Shown in pieces: positions 32,778-42,510 of a stretch of DNA of 64,000 nt (position 1 is the first letter of the stretch; every line of letters begins with the position of its first letter). This DNA is from Spirochaetaceae bacterium (GTDB taxonomy: Bacteria; Spirochaetota; Spirochaetia; Treponematales; Rectinemataceae). The DNA is taken from NCBI GenBank assembly GCA_025356015.1, contig JANXYO010000145.1:1-64000 (forward strand). Reading direction: 5' to 3'. A program made the translations under genes and the position numbers. The notes under the pieces are model-generated. The model ran no database searches. It worked only from the letters and a program-made list of their open reading frames with translations, and had not been told where the DNA came from.

Positions 32778-34205
32778 TTAGCTGACGAAGCGGGGAAGCC
32801 TCACGACAAAGCTCGCGCCTCCCAGGTCCGAGTCCTCGATCGCGATGCTTCCCCCGTGGGCCTTCACGATCTCTGAGGCTATCGCGAGGCCGAGGCCGCG
32901 GCCTCCGGTGCCCGAGGAACGCGACCTGTCGATCCGGTAGAAGCGCTCGAAGATCCGCTCGCGTTCATCCGGCCCGATGCCTGGCCCCGAGTCCTCCACC
33001 CGGAACTCGACAAATCCGGCAGGGCCCTCGCCACGGGCCAGCAGGACCCTGCCTCCCTCGGGGGTGTACTTTATGGCGTTGGAGACGAGGTTGTAGACGA
33101 CCTCTCCCAGCCTGAAGTAATCGCCCGATGCCACAGCCCGGCCCGGCCCTGCGCTCCCCTGGCCGAGTTCGATCGTCTTCGCCTTGGCGGCCGGGGCGAA
33201 GAGCACCAGTGCCTTCCCTATCGCCTCGTCCAGGTCGACGCCTTCGATCGTGAGCTCGAGCTCGCCCGATTCGATGATCTCGAGCTCGCGCAGGGTGTCG
33301 ATGAGCCGGGAGAGGCGGAGGGTCTCCTCATGGACCGACTCGAGGCCCTTCTCGTCGAGGGGAAATACCCCGTCGATCATGCCCTCGACGATACCCTGTA
33401 TTAGGGTCACCGGGGTGCGAAGCTCGTGGGCCGAATCCGCGATCACCTGCTTTTTCGCAGCGTCAAGGCGCTTGAGCTCTGTCGTCATCTCGTTGAAGGA
33501 AGCGGAGAGCTCGGCGAGCTCGTCGCGCCCGACGACAGGCACGGGCGAGGACAGGTCGCCCGAGGCCACCCGTCTCGCGGCAACCGAGAGGGCCCCAAGG
33601 GGCCTGGTGATCCGGGCGGCGAAGAGGATGCCCACTAGCAGGGCGATGGCTGTCGAGGCGGCGGTGGACCAGACGAGGGATCGCATCACAGAGTCCAGGA
33701 AGCGGACATCGCCCCCGGTGAGCGAGGAATCGATCATGGATCCCACGAGCACCGTCCCCGTCCTCTGGAAGCTGGCCATGATCGGAATGCCATGGTCAAG
33801 ATGGGCCGAGGGATGCACCGTGCCTACGAGGGCCTTCGCCGTATCGGCCACAATCATGCCATCCGAATCGGCCAGCACCACCCGGTCCGCCATGAGGGAG
33901 CGAAGGGTGGAGGGCGCGAAGCCCGAGCTGCCCCATCCCGACTCGCCGCGGATCCTCGTCGCGATCTCCTTGGAGAGGAGGGCAGGCATTTCGTCGAGGA
34001 AGGCCTGGACCCCCTCCCAGCTGCCCCTCTCGAGGCGAAATGCGGAGAGGATGTCCGCGTAGGCCCTGGCCTTCTCCGAGTCGCCGGCGAAGACAAAGGA
34101 CCTGAACATCGTCTCTGTCGAGCGCCGCACGAGGACAAGGGTCGTGGCGGCGCCGATCGCCACGACCACGAGGAAGAGGAGGGAGAGCCTGAACTTGAGC
34201 TTCAT
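32778..34205 (-). CDS. Membrane sensor histidine kinase
   Basis: The 475-residue product has TM1 near the N-terminus (RLSLLFLVVVAIGAATTLVL), a periplasmic sensor of about 150 residues, TM2 (WSTAASTAIALLVGILFAAR), HAMP, HisKA (VIADSAHELRTPVTLIQGI) and HATPase (YNLVSNAIKYTPEGGRVLL, VEDSGPGIGPDE, GRGLGLAIASEIVKAHGG). No response regulator is adjacent, so it is an orphan. ATG 34205 starts the membrane anchor; a start six codons upstream (34223) is possible, and neither has a good ribosome site. It lies downstream of the copper genes on the same strand, after a hairpin at about 34230-34250. Confidence 0.9.
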   Translation of the reverse strand: MKLKFRLSLLFLVVVAIGAATTLVLVRRSTETMFRSFVFAGDSEKARAYADILSAFRLERGSWEGVQAFLDEMPALLSKEIATRIRGESGWGSSGFAPSTLRSLMADRVVLADSDGMIVADTAKALVGTVHPSAHLDHGIPIMASFQRTGTVLVGSMIDSSLTGGDVRFLDSVMRSLVWSTAASTAIALLVGILFAARITRPLGALSVAARRVASGDLSSPVPVVGRDELAELSASFNEMTTELKRLDAAKKQVIADSAHELRTPVTLIQGIVEGMIDGVFPLDEKGLESVHEETLRLSRLIDTLRELEIIESGELELTIEGVDLDEAIGKALVLFAPAAKAKTIELGQGSAGPGRAVASGDYFRLGEVVYNLVSNAIKYTPEGGRVLLARGEGPAGFVEFRVEDSGPGIGPDERERIFERFYRIDRSRSSGTGGRGLGLAIASEIVKAHGGSIAIEDSDLGGASFVVRLPRFVS

Positions 34206-34260
34206 TCCACCAGAGTCTATCATAGTAGGAGCAGGTGTAGGGGGCCTTGAGCCCCCGTGC

Positions 34261-34490
34261 CTACTTAAGATCGAAGGGCTTGAGGAGCTTGTCGACAAAG
34301 ACGGTCTTGCCTGCGTCGTCCTTGGTCTCGACCTTGGCGAAGGCCCAGCCCTTGATCTTCGCGGGATCGACGCCCGCCGCGATGAAGGGCTCGGGGTTCA
34401 GGACCCAGACAATGTCCTTGTCGTTCTTCGCCATGTCCTTGAGGCCGCCGACGCCGTTGCGGCGAGGGCGATGATGGCTGCGATCTTCAT
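34261..34490 (-). pseudogene. Small exported protein with a frameshift, downstream of copA
   Basis: ATG 34490 has an AGGAG site and reads MKIAAIIALAA, a signal-peptide start, then drifts into a nonsense frame. Another frame, starting about 34455, gives GVGGLKDMAKNDKDIVWVLN, then PEPFIAAGVDPAKIKGWAFA and a natural end KPFDLK at 34261. The length from start to stop is two bases over a multiple of three, as expected for one slip in the GC-rich stretch near 34450. Joined, it would be an exported protein of about 76 residues. I do not recognise the family; being last in the copper operon, it may bind metal outside the cell membrane. Confidence 0.6.
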
Positions 34491-34549
34491 GAGAACTCCT
34501 TTGTGATGTCCGGCCCGAAGGCCGGTCCTATATCCATTCCAGCTCCTGC

Positions 34550-37015
34550 TCAATTGAAAGCCTTGAAACGCTTGAGGCGGAGGGCGTTGGTGAGCACCGA
34601 GACCGAGCTCATGGACATCGCCGCCGCGGCGAAGATGGGGTTCAGGAGGGGGCCGCCGAAGGCGTAGAGGATACCGGCGGCGACCGGGATCCCCAGGACG
34701 TTGTAGCCAAAGGCCCAGAAGAGGTTCTGCTTTATGTTGCGGATGACCTGTTTCGAGAGCTTGATCGCGGTGGGCACATCCATGAGGTCGCTTCTCATGA
34801 GGACGATGTCGGCGCTCTCCATGGCCACGTCGGTGCCCGAGCCTATCGCTATGCCCACGTCGGCCTGGGCGAGGGCGGGGGCGTCGTTGATCCCGTCCCC
34901 GACCATGGCGACCTTCCGGCCCTCGGCCTGGAGCTTCTTGACCTCGGCGGCCTTGTCCTGGGGCAGGACCTCGGCGAGGACGCGGTCGATGCCCACCTGG
35001 GCGGCGATCGCGGCTGCGGTGAGCCTCGAGTCCCCGGTGATCATCGCCACCTCGATGCCCATCGAGTGCAATGCGGCGATGGCCCTGGCGCTCGATTCCT
35101 TGACGACGTCGGCGACGGCGATGATGCCGGCGTAGCCACCATCGACAGCGACGTGCATGGGGGTCTTGCCCTCGCCCGCGAGGGCGTCGGCCTGCCTGAG
35201 GTCGGCTACGATACCGTTTGCTGCCATGTGCTTGGCGTTGCCAAGGAGGACCCGCCTCCCGGCGACGAGGGCCGAGATGCCGTGGCCGGGGACGGCCAGG
35301 AAGTCCAGGGCCGCGGGGATGACGGCCCCGCCTTCCTCGGCCGCCCTGACTATGGACTCGCCCAGGGGATGCTCCGAGCCGCGCTCGGCCGCCGCGGCGA
35401 GGCCGAGGATCTCGCCCGCCATGAAGCCTGAGGCCGGGATGACCTCGGTCACCTCGGGCCTGCCCTTGGTGATCGTTCCCGTCTTGTCGAAGACAATGGT
35501 GTCGATCTTGTGGGCGGTCTCGAGGGCGGCTCCAGACTTGATGAGGACCCCGTGTTCGGCTCCCTTGCCCGTCCCGACCATGATGGCCGTCGGGGTCGCG
35601 AGGCCCAGGGCGCAGGGGCAGGCTATCGTGAGGACAGCCACGAAGACCGTGAGGGCGAATACGGGCCCATGGCCAAGGACTAGCCACATGATGGCCATCG
35701 CGAGGGCGATCACGAAGACTACGGGCACGAAGTAGCCTGAGACGATGTCGGCCATCTGGGCTATGGGGGCCTTTGATCCCTGGGCGTCCTCGACGAGCTT
35801 GATGATCCGCGCGAGGACGGTGTCAGCGCCGACCTTCGTCGCCTTGAATGTGATCGAACCGTTCTTGTTGATGCTCGCCCCGATGACCTTGTCTCCGGGC
35901 CCCTTCTCCACCGGCATGCTCTCTCCGGTGAGCATCGATTCGTCTATCGAGGTCCGGCCCGAGATGACCTCTCCGTCGACGGGGATCTTCTCGCCGGGGC
36001 GGACCATGACGGTGTCGCCTACCTCGACCTCTTCGATCGGCATCTCGATCTCCACGCCCTCGTGGATGACGGTCGCTGTCTTGGGCTGGAGGCCCATGAG
36101 CTTTTTGATCGACTCCGAGGTCCTGCCCTTGGTCACAGCCTCGAGGGACTTGCCCAGGAGGATTAGGGTGATGATGACCCCCGCGGTCTCGAAGTAGAGG
36201 CTGTTGACAAGCTTGAACTCCCCTCCAGCGATCTGGAAGACCGACCAGAGGCTGTAGATCACGGCGGCCGAGGTGCCCATCGCGATGAGGGAATCCATGT
36301 TGGGCGAACGGTGGAGGATCGCCTTGAAGCCCACGAGGTAGAAGCGGTAGCCGGCGGCGATGACGGGGATCACGAGGAGTATCTCGAGGAGGGCGTAGCG
36401 CAGGGGATAGTCCATCGCGTTGATCGCCGCCGGCAGGGGCCAGCCGAGCATCGCGCCCATCGCGATGTATAGCAGGGGAATCGAGAAGAGGGCCGAGACC
36501 GTGAACTTGGTCCACAGGACCCTGATCTCCCTCTCCTTGGCGGCCTTGTGCTCGTCGACTGCCGCTCCGGCTCCGGCGCCCGCGTCGATGGCCAGGGGCT
36601 CGTAGCCCGCCTTCCTGATGGCCTGCTTGATCTGCGAGAGCCGCACGGCGGCGAAGTCGTAGGCCACGAAGGCCCTTTCGGTCGCGAGGTTGACCGAGAC
36701 GCTCTTCACACCGGGAAGCTTCTTGAGGGCGCGCTCCACGGCGGCGGAACATGAGGCGCAGGTCATCCCCCCGATGGGGATCGTGACCTGCTTTTCCGCG
36801 ATGTCGTCCACCGCCTCGTAGCCTGCCTTCGACACGGCCGTCTTTATCTGCTCGACACTGAGCAGGCCATCCTCGAACTTCACCTGGAGCTTCTCGGTAG
36901 AGAAGTTGACCGAGGCCTCGCTCACTCCCGCGAGCTTCTTGACCGCCCTCTCGGATGCCTGGGCGCATGCGGCGCAGGTCATCCCGTTTATTCGTAGCTG
37001 GGTCGTGGTTACCAT
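34550..37015 (-). CDS. copA: Copper-translocating P-type ATPase
   Basis: The 821-residue product has two N-terminal HMA domains ([12 protein letters not shown] and [13 protein letters not shown]), eight predicted helices and the P1B core. The CPC motif ([16 protein letters not shown]) is typical of Cu(I) pumps, with the phosphorylation site [10 protein letters not shown], the HP motif SEHPLGES and the hinge [14 protein letters not shown]. It exports Cu(I) from the cytoplasm. The ATG at 37015 has GAGGAG upstream; the open frame continues into the preceding gene but is not used. It follows the HMA/TauE/cupredoxin gene by 23 bases, so both belong to one operon. Confidence 0.96.
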   Translation of the reverse strand: MVTTTQLRINGMTCAACAQASERAVKKLAGVSEASVNFSTEKLQVKFEDGLLSVEQIKTAVSKAGYEAVDDIAEKQVTIPIGGMTCASCSAAVERALKKLPGVKSVSVNLATERAFVAYDFAAVRLSQIKQAIRKAGYEPLAIDAGAGAGAAVDEHKAAKEREIRVLWTKFTVSALFSIPLLYIAMGAMLGWPLPAAINAMDYPLRYALLEILLVIPVIAAGYRFYLVGFKAILHRSPNMDSLIAMGTSAAVIYSLWSVFQIAGGEFKLVNSLYFETAGVIITLILLGKSLEAVTKGRTSESIKKLMGLQPKTATVIHEGVEIEMPIEEVEVGDTVMVRPGEKIPVDGEVISGRTSIDESMLTGESMPVEKGPGDKVIGASINKNGSITFKATKVGADTVLARIIKLVEDAQGSKAPIAQMADIVSGYFVPVVFVIALAMAIMWLVLGHGPVFALTVFVAVLTIACPCALGLATPTAIMVGTGKGAEHGVLIKSGAALETAHKIDTIVFDKTGTITKGRPEVTEVIPASGFMAGEILGLAAAAERGSEHPLGESIVRAAEEGGAVIPAALDFLAVPGHGISALVAGRRVLLGNAKHMAANGIVADLRQADALAGEGKTPMHVAVDGGYAGIIAVADVVKESSARAIAALHSMGIEVAMITGDSRLTAAAIAAQVGIDRVLAEVLPQDKAAEVKKLQAEGRKVAMVGDGINDAPALAQADVGIAIGSGTDVAMESADIVLMRSDLMDVPTAIKLSKQVIRNIKQNLFWAFGYNVLGIPVAAGILYAFGGPLLNPIFAAAAMSMSSVSVLTNALRLKRFKAFN

Positions 37016-37038
37016 GGTGCTGTTACTCCTCTTGAGCT

Positions 37039-39039
37039 CTATTTCTTCGCCACGGGGGCGCCGCCGCCGCAGCAGCCGCCCGCTCCCGAGGCTCCGCCAG
37101 GGCCGCCCGAGGCGCGGTACTTGCCGATTTCGGTCCGTATCTCCTCGACGTCGATCTTCGATAGGTCGTCCACGGTCTTCACATAGCCGTGGACCATGCC
37201 CATCCAGCACTGGAAGGTGAAGTCAGCCGTGATCGGGATGGCCGGGGTCTCGAGCTCGCCCTTGGCGAGGTCGAGGGCCCCGTTGTACTCGGGGAAGACG
37301 ACGGGACTGTTGCAGGAACTCAAGGCTTCCGGCTTGAAGCGGATGATGGCCTTCATGCCCTTCTGCAGGACGATGGCCGCCGGGCTGTATCCCTGGGCGT
37401 TCACGGTGATGGTGATCTCCTGGACCCCGTTCTTCACGACGGGCATGCCGATCGTGTCGACAGGCACCTTGCCCCCGGCGAAGGCGGGATTGGTCGTGCC
37501 CGAGCAGCAGCCTGCGCCTCCCGCGGCCGCGCCGGGGCCGCCTGCGCCCCCCTGGCCTGAGCCAGAAAGGTCGGGGAGGTTCTGGGCGCGCAGGGTCTCA
37601 GCCGCGGAGCCCAGGTCGGAGACGACGGTGATCCTGCTTCGTATCATGCCCATCCAGCAGCTGTAGGCGATCACGCCCGCCTTGGCCGGAGTGAACTCGA
37701 CCAGGTTGTCGCCCGCCACCATGGTCTTCCGGATCCCGTAGGCGGGGACTGTCACGGGGTTGTTGCAGCCGTTGAGGTCCTCGGCCTTGATCCGGATGGT
37801 CCACTTCAAGGGAAGGCCGGCCTGCACGGTGAAGGGGACGTAGTAGCCCTCCTTGAACTCGGTGACGATGGTCTGGACTCCGTTCGCCACCGTGGCCTTC
37901 AGGAGGCCGCCCTGGGCCTGGCTTGTATCGGCGATCTGGAGGATGGGAAGCGTCGCATCGGCCCGGCCTGGGCCTGCCTGGCCAGGAGCCTGGGCCGAGG
38001 CGAGGGAGAGGACGGGCAGCTCGGGCAGGGCCACTCCAGCGAGGGCGGCCGCACGTCCGAAGGTCATCACGCCGAGGAACATCACGAGGACAGCGCTGGC
38101 CTTGACCATGACCGGCACAAACCTGCGGGGAAGGAGGGCTGCGGTCGCGCCGAAGATGAGCATGAGGGGCACGGTGCCGGCCGAGAAGATCAGCATCGAG
38201 AGGGCACCGGTGAGGGCGCTTCCCGTGCCAAGGGCGTAGAGCTGCATAGTCTGCAAGGGGCCGCAGGGCATGAGGCCGTTGAGCAGGCCCACGGCGAAGG
38301 GCCCGTGGCTCCGCAGGGAGGAGCCGAGCCTGCCCATACGCCCGCGGAGGCCGGCTGGAAGGAGCTTGCCAAGCTGGGGCAGGCTCCTGAGAACCCCGAG
38401 CATCTTGAGGCCAAGGAAGACCATGAAGATCCCGGCCGCTCCCGCGATGATCCCCTTTATCGTGGGGCTGAAGCTGAAGGCCGAGCCGAGGGCGCCCACG
38501 ATGCCGCCGACGATCGTATAGGAGAGGACCCGGCCCGCGTTGTACAGGAGGCCGGGTACCATCTGGTTGAGCCTTCCCTTGGAGCTGGCCGGGGACGCGG
38601 CCCCACCGGCGCCCAAGCGCCCGACGCTCTGCGACAGGGCTATCCCCCCGCACATCGCGACGCAGTGGATCGAGGTGAGCAGGCCCACGACGAAGAGCAT
38701 CGCGTAGCCGATCGAGGCGTCGACCTTGGGCAGGGCGTTGAAGACACCGCTCGAGCTCGCCATCAGGTACCCCGCGGCGAGGAGGAGGCCTACGCCGAGG
38801 GCCACCGTGGTCCCGCCCTTCTTCCTGTCGTGCACCGCGTAGCCGATCCTCTCGATCGCGGCCTTCATGGCAGCCGGCGCGGTGGCGCTGTCATCGTACT
38901 CGACGAGGACCTTCCCACCCGCGACCCTGGCCTCGGCCCCGATCACGCCGTGGATCGCCATGAGGCCTTTTGAGACCCTGTTTTCGCATGCCGCACAGGT
39001 CATGCCGTCCACGTACAGCGTCGCGCGCTTTATGCTCAT
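37039..39039 (-). CDS. HMA - TauE/SafE - double cupredoxin-like fusion protein
   Basis: The 666-residue product combines four parts. Residues 2-72 are an HMA copper-chaperone domain ([16 protein letters not shown]). Residues 75-330 are a TauE/SafE-type membrane domain ([39 protein letters not shown]). Two extracytoplasmic cupredoxin-like domains follow, each with a paired motif: NGCNNP with CWMGMI, and SSCNSP with CWMGMV. The tail is rich in Gly and Cys (GAGGCCGGG). This looks like a one-protein relay that takes copper from the cytoplasm to exported sites. It heads the copper operon before copA. ATG 39039 (GGAGG upstream) is preferred to the GTG two codons earlier. Confidence 0.88.
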   Translation of the reverse strand: MSIKRATLYVDGMTCAACENRVSKGLMAIHGVIGAEARVAGGKVLVEYDDSATAPAAMKAAIERIGYAVHDRKKGGTTVALGVGLLLAAGYLMASSSGVFNALPKVDASIGYAMLFVVGLLTSIHCVAMCGGIALSQSVGRLGAGGAASPASSKGRLNQMVPGLLYNAGRVLSYTIVGGIVGALGSAFSFSPTIKGIIAGAAGIFMVFLGLKMLGVLRSLPQLGKLLPAGLRGRMGRLGSSLRSHGPFAVGLLNGLMPCGPLQTMQLYALGTGSALTGALSMLIFSAGTVPLMLIFGATAALLPRRFVPVMVKASAVLVMFLGVMTFGRAAALAGVALPELPVLSLASAQAPGQAGPGRADATLPILQIADTSQAQGGLLKATVANGVQTIVTEFKEGYYVPFTVQAGLPLKWTIRIKAEDLNGCNNPVTVPAYGIRKTMVAGDNLVEFTPAKAGVIAYSCWMGMIRSRITVVSDLGSAAETLRAQNLPDLSGSGQGGAGGPGAAAGGAGCCSGTTNPAFAGGKVPVDTIGMPVVKNGVQEITITVNAQGYSPAAIVLQKGMKAIIRFKPEALSSCNSPVVFPEYNGALDLAKGELETPAIPITADFTFQCWMGMVHGYVKTVDDLSKIDVEEIRTEIGKYRASGGPGGASGAGGCCGGGAPVAKK

Positions 39040-39202
39040 TTCCACCTATCCTCCGGCTGGATTTCCATGTGTTCGCTTATGAATTTAGGTTACTCGTGTG
39101 AACGAAGTATGAACGCGAGGCGCTCTCTTTGTGCTTGTGTGGCCCCTCTTCGCCGGGGCCGGGGCCGGGGGACAGTCCTTCGCTTGACTTTCCGGAACAG
39201 AA

Positions 39203-39217
39203 TACCACATTGTGGTA
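39203..39217. promoter_or_regulatory. 15-bp palindrome TACCACATTGTGGTA, copy 1
   Basis: A perfect 7-bp dyad around one base lies between the copper operon (minus) and cysK (plus). The identical sequence, read on the other strand, occurs at 41984-41998 beside metY. It sits about 30 bases upstream of the cysK -10. A shared regulator of sulfur genes is the simplest reading. Confidence 0.7.
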
Positions 39218-39241
39218 TATACGGATACCGACATGGATATA

Positions 39242-39250
39242 TGCGATAAT
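39242..39250 (+). promoter_or_regulatory. Extended -10 promoter of cysK
   Basis: TGCGATAAT is an extended -10 element; no good -35 is present at the normal distance. The palindrome lies upstream, so the bound factor may activate or repress. Confidence 0.4.
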
Positions 39251-39263
39251 GGCATAAGGGAGC

Positions 39264-39285
39264 AGGAGGGACGCTCGTCCCTCCT
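39264..39285 (+). promoter_or_regulatory. Hairpin in the cysK leader
   Basis: AGGAGGGAC (39264-39272) and GTCCCTCCT (39277-39285) form a perfect 9-bp stem with a 4-base loop near the 5' end of the cysK leader (about 170 bases). No T tract follows, so it is not a simple terminator. Function unknown. Confidence 0.45.
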
Positions 39286-39426
39286 CGGCTGTTAGCCCGA
39301 AGGCGGAAGCCCTCCCGGGGCATCCCACAGCCCTCCCTTATCGGTCCGCAGGGTCCGACAGGCTTCGCTGGAGCGGCGGGCCCGTTGGGCAGCGGACTTC
39401 GCCAATTGCAGCATGCGGAGATAGAC

Positions 39427-40362
39427 GTGAAATACGCGGAACAGATTACCGACCTCATAGGGAACACGGCACTGGTCAAGGTGCGCCTTGCCGGGCCAGG
39501 CTCGAAGGCCCTCATCCTCGCCAAGCTCGAATCGGCCAACCCCTTTGGCAGCGTCAAGGACAGGATCGGCCTCGCGATGATCGAAGCGGCCGAGGCCAAG
39601 GGCCTCATCGGCCCCGGCTCGGTCATCGTCGAGCCGACGAGCGGGAACACGGGCATAGCCCTGGCAGCCGTCGCGGCGGCCAGGGGCTACCGCCTGGTCC
39701 TCACGATGCCCGAGACCATGAGCGCCGAGCGGCGCAAGCTCCTCGCGGCCTACGGGGCCGAGCTCGTCCTCACCGAGGGCCCCAGGGGCATGAAGGGGGC
39801 GATCGAGAAAGCGAGAGCGCTCGCACAGACCATCCCCAAGGCCTATATGCCCATGCAGTTCGAGAATCCGGCCAACCCCGAGGTACACCGCCGCACCACG
39901 GCCGAGGAGATCTGGCGCGACACTGAGGGGACTGCCGACATCCTCGTCGCGGGGGTGGGCACCGGCGGGACGATCACCGGGGTCGGCGAGGTGATAAAGT
40001 CCAGGAAAGCCTCGTTCAAGGTGATCGCGGTCGAGCCCGATACCTCGGCTGTCCTTTCCGGCGAGGCTCCCGGCCCCCACAAGCTCCAGGGCATCGGCGC
40101 CGGCTTTGTGCCGCCAATCCTCAACACGGGCGTCATCGACGAGATCATCCGCGTGAAGGATGCCGACGCGGGGGAGACCGCCCGCCGCGTCGCCAGGGAA
40201 GAAGGACTACTCGTGGGCATTTCCTCGGGGGCCGCCCTCTGGGCCGCGGTCCAGGTGGCGAGGCGGAGCGAGAGCGAGGGCAAGACGATAATCGTCATAA
40301 TACCGAGCAACGGGGAGCGCTACCTCTCAACCTGGCTCTTTGAGGAGCCTGCGCCCGCCTGA
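39427..40362 (+). CDS. cysK: Cysteine synthase A (O-acetylserine sulfhydrylase)
   Basis: The 311-residue PLP enzyme has the cofactor Lys in [16 protein letters not shown], the substrate loop [19 protein letters not shown], the phosphate loop [14 protein letters not shown] and the C-terminal Ser site [11 protein letters not shown]. It makes cysteine from O-acetylserine and sulfide. The start is GTG 39427, set by GCGGAGATAGAC upstream and the family N-terminus; an earlier in-frame ATG lies in the leader. No cysE is nearby. Expression is probably tied to metY through the shared palindrome. Confidence 0.95.
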   Translation: MKYAEQITDLIGNTALVKVRLAGPGSKALILAKLESANPFGSVKDRIGLAMIEAAEAKGLIGPGSVIVEPTSGNTGIALAAVAAARGYRLVLTMPETMSAERRKLLAAYGAELVLTEGPRGMKGAIEKARALAQTIPKAYMPMQFENPANPEVHRRTTAEEIWRDTEGTADILVAGVGTGGTITGVGEVIKSRKASFKVIAVEPDTSAVLSGEAPGPHKLQGIGAGFVPPILNTGVIDEIIRVKDADAGETARRVAREEGLLVGISSGAALWAAVQVARRSESEGKTIIVIIPSNGERYLSTWLFEEPAPA

Positions 40363-40477
40363 GTGAAACCAGGCGGCTCCCCGGGGGCGACGGCGGCTGC
40401 CCGGGGGCGGCAGCCCGCCGCAAAGCCGGGCGGCAGCAGGGGAGGGGCGCCCCGCCATGCGGCGAGGCGCCCTCGAC
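40363..40477. other. Convergent gap with GC-rich hairpins
   Basis: Between the ends of cysK and metY lie several GC-rich inverted repeats, the strongest an imperfect stem at about 40441-40474. It may stop transcription from both sides, but there is no T tract, so this is uncertain. Confidence 0.35.
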
Positions 40478-41770
40478 CTAGACGCCCGCGAGTGCCGACT
40501 CAAGGTCGGCGGTGATGTCCTCGATGTTCTCGATGCCGATGGAGAGACGCACAAGGTCGGGCGTGAGACCCGAGGCCTTCACCTGCTCCTCGGAGAGCTG
40601 GGAATGGGTCGTGCTCGCCGGATGGATGGCGAGGCTCTTGGCGTCCCCGACATTGGCGAGGTGGGAGAAGAGCCTCAGGGACTCGATGAACTTCTCTCCC
40701 GCCTGTTTGCCCCCCCGCACCCCGAACACGACCATTCCGCCCGCCCCCCTCGGAAGCAGCCTCCTCGCGAGGCCAAAGGAGGGATCTCCCTCGAGGCCGG
40801 GGTAGCGGACCCACTCGACCTTGGGATGCTTCTTGAGGAAGGAGGCGACGGCAAGGGCGTTCTGCGAATGCCTGGGCATGCGCAGGTGGAGGGTCTCGAT
40901 GCCCTGGAGGAAGAACCAGGCATTGTCTGGAGCGAGGCAGGCGCCGAGGTTGCGCAGGGGCACTGTCCTGAAGCGCAGGGCGAAGGCTATCCTGCGCAGC
41001 TCAGGGCTTAAGTCGATGGCCCAGCGCAGACCGTGGTAGCTGGGGTCGGGCCTGTTGAAGAGCTCGAACTTCGGATCCGACCAGTCGAAGTTGCCAGCGT
41101 CGGTGGCGATGCCGCCTATCGCGGTGCCGTGGCCGCCGAGCCACTTCGTGAGGGAGTTGATGACGATGTCGGCCCCGAGCTCTATGGTCCTCATGAGGTA
41201 GGGCGTGGTGAAGGTCGCGTCGACCACCAGGGGAAGAGCGTGCTTCTTCGCTATCCTCGAGATCGCCTCGATGTCGGCGAGGTCGAGGACGGGATTGCCG
41301 ATGCTCTCGATAAAGAGGAGCCTGGTCTTTGGCGTGATGGCCCGCTCGAAGCTCGGCGGATCGAGGACGTCGGCGAAGCGCGTCGTGATGCCAAGGTCGC
41401 TCAGGATCGCGTCGAACATCGTGTAGGTCCCGCCGTAGAGGTTCGAGGCCGAGACGATCTCGTCCCCCGCCTTCGCTATCGTGATCACCGTGTTGAAGAT
41501 CGCTGCCGTGCCCGAGGCGACCGAGACCGATGCGGCCCCGCCCTCGAGCTGACTGACCCGGGTCTCGAGGATCTCGTTCGTCGGGTTTCCCAGACGTGAG
41601 TAGATGTTTCCGAATTCCTTCAGGCTGAAGAGATTCGCCGCGTGCTCGGCGCTCTTGAAGGTGAAGGAGCTTGTCCTGTAGATGGGGACGCCGCGCGAAA
41701 AGGTGGTGGGGTCGGGACTGTGGCCGGACTGGACAGAAAGGGTCTCGAAGCGGGGGGTATCTTTGGCCAT
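40478..41770 (-). CDS. metY: O-acetylhomoserine sulfhydrylase (MetY type)
   Basis: The 430-residue PLP enzyme belongs to the Cys/Met metabolism family. Visible are FETLSVQSGHSPDPTTFSRG, NIYSRLGNPTNEILETRVSQ, SASNLYGGTYTMFDAILSDL, the Lys in DIVINSLTKWLGGHGTAIGG and ASTTHSQLSEEQ near the C-terminus. The 430-residue length and GHGTAIGG suit O-acetylhomoserine sulfhydrylase rather than cystathionine synthase. It makes homocysteine from O-acetylhomoserine and sulfide. GGAGG precedes ATG 41770. A leader of about 200 bases with stems separates it from the palindrome at 41984. Confidence 0.93.
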   Translation of the reverse strand: MAKDTPRFETLSVQSGHSPDPTTFSRGVPIYRTSSFTFKSAEHAANLFSLKEFGNIYSRLGNPTNEILETRVSQLEGGAASVSVASGTAAIFNTVITIAKAGDEIVSASNLYGGTYTMFDAILSDLGITTRFADVLDPPSFERAITPKTRLLFIESIGNPVLDLADIEAISRIAKKHALPLVVDATFTTPYLMRTIELGADIVINSLTKWLGGHGTAIGGIATDAGNFDWSDPKFELFNRPDPSYHGLRWAIDLSPELRRIAFALRFRTVPLRNLGACLAPDNAWFFLQGIETLHLRMPRHSQNALAVASFLKKHPKVEWVRYPGLEGDPSFGLARRLLPRGAGGMVVFGVRGGKQAGEKFIESLRLFSHLANVGDAKSLAIHPASTTHSQLSEEQVKASGLTPDLVRLSIGIENIEDITADLESALAGV

Positions 41771-41800
41771 TGCGCAGCCTCCGGGGCATGTCTGACGTCG

Positions 41801-41817
41801 ACCGCCCTTTGGGCGGT
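41801..41817 (-). promoter_or_regulatory. Hairpin in the metY leader
   Basis: ACCGCCC-TTT-GGGCGGT is a perfect 7-bp stem about 30 bases before the metY start. With further GC-rich pairing upstream it may be part of a regulatory leader; no known riboswitch class could be confirmed. Confidence 0.4.
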
Positions 41818-41983
41818 TCCTAGCGAGGGCCCCGGACGCTGGAGTACGCGGCAACGCGCGACAGCAAGCGCTCGGGGCGGCCTCATGCCGCATAGCATTC
41901 CTTGTCGACCATCGCGTTCGCTCATGATTCCCTTCCCGGCTCAGGCCCGTGCACGGCATGCACTTGCGCCTTCGCGGATTTCA

Positions 41984-41998
41984 TACCACAATGTGGTA
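41984..41998. promoter_or_regulatory. 15-bp palindrome TACCACAATGTGGTA, copy 2
   Basis: This is the exact reverse complement of the site at 39203-39217. It lies between metY (minus) and the XRE/Cys-rich gene (plus), over the -35 region of the latter. Autoregulation by that protein is possible. Confidence 0.7.
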
Positions 41999-42004
41999 CG
42001 CACG

Positions 42005-42013
42005 TGTTACTAT
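42005..42013 (+). promoter_or_regulatory. Extended -10 of the XRE/Cys-rich gene
   Basis: TGTTACTAT is an extended -10 whose -35 region coincides with the palindrome at 41984-41998. Confidence 0.4.
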
Positions 42014-42038
42014 GCACAGGGACAACAGGGGTGTCAAT

Positions 42039-42428
42039 ATGGAGGCTCTTGATTTCTCCAGGCTGAGGAGTCTCACCGGGAAGAGCCAGAAGGACCTGGC
42101 GGCGATGCTCGGGGTCTCGCGAAAGGCCGTCGAGAGCTACGAGCAGGGATGGCGGGCCGTGCCCGCGACCGTCGAGAGGATGCTCTACTACATCGCGTTC
42201 AAGCTCAAGGGCCCTGCCCTCGAGGCCCAGAGGCCCTGCTGGGAGGCGAGGAGCTGTCCCGAGGAGGAGAGGGCCTTCTGCGCCGCGTGGATATCTGGTG
42301 AGGGACAGTTCTGCTGGTTCATCACCGGCAGGCTCTGCGCGGCCTCGCGCCACTCGGGCGGCTCGGGCGAGTACTGCTACGGCTGCCCGGTCTTCCTTGG
42401 CCTGCTCAAGGCGGCCAGAGCCGGCTAG
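42039..42428 (+). CDS. XRE-type helix-turn-helix protein with a Cys-rich (two-CW-like) domain
   Basis: The 129-residue product starts at ATG 42039 with AGGGG upstream; an earlier ATG at 42012 lies in the promoter. The N-terminal half is an XRE helix-turn-helix (GKSQKDLAAMLGVSRKAVES, YEQGWRAVPATV). The C-terminal half has eight cysteines with two CW pairs: CWEARSC, FCAAW, FCW, LC and YCYGCPVF, similar to the two-CW domain. It could bind metal or an iron-sulfur cluster and act as a redox or sulfur sensor. It is divergent from metY across the palindrome, so it is the local candidate regulator of metY and cysK. That link is inferred. Confidence 0.8.
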   Translation: MEALDFSRLRSLTGKSQKDLAAMLGVSRKAVESYEQGWRAVPATVERMLYYIAFKLKGPALEAQRPCWEARSCPEEERAFCAAWISGEGQFCWFITGRLCAASRHSGGSGEYCYGCPVFLGLLKAARAG

Positions 42429-42510
42429 TCTGGCCTGCCGGGCTGCCGCCCCAGGGTCACGAAGCACTTCTTCTTGACAGGCCGCCGCGGGGGTCCCAGA
42501 ATCCCCGACC

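Noticed and set aside
34230-34250. GGGGGC/GCCCCC hairpin as a terminator of the copper operon
   Set aside because: The 6-bp stem is not followed by a T tract on either strand.
37016-37210. N-terminal extension of CopA
   Set aside because: The extra 65 residues overlap the preceding gene and do not look like protein; the ATG at 37015 begins the first HMA domain.
41771-41983. Possible SAM-IV-like riboswitch ahead of metY
   Set aside because: Some segments (GCTTGCTG, GTTGCC) recall the class, but the core pairing could not be matched, so only a structured leader is reported.
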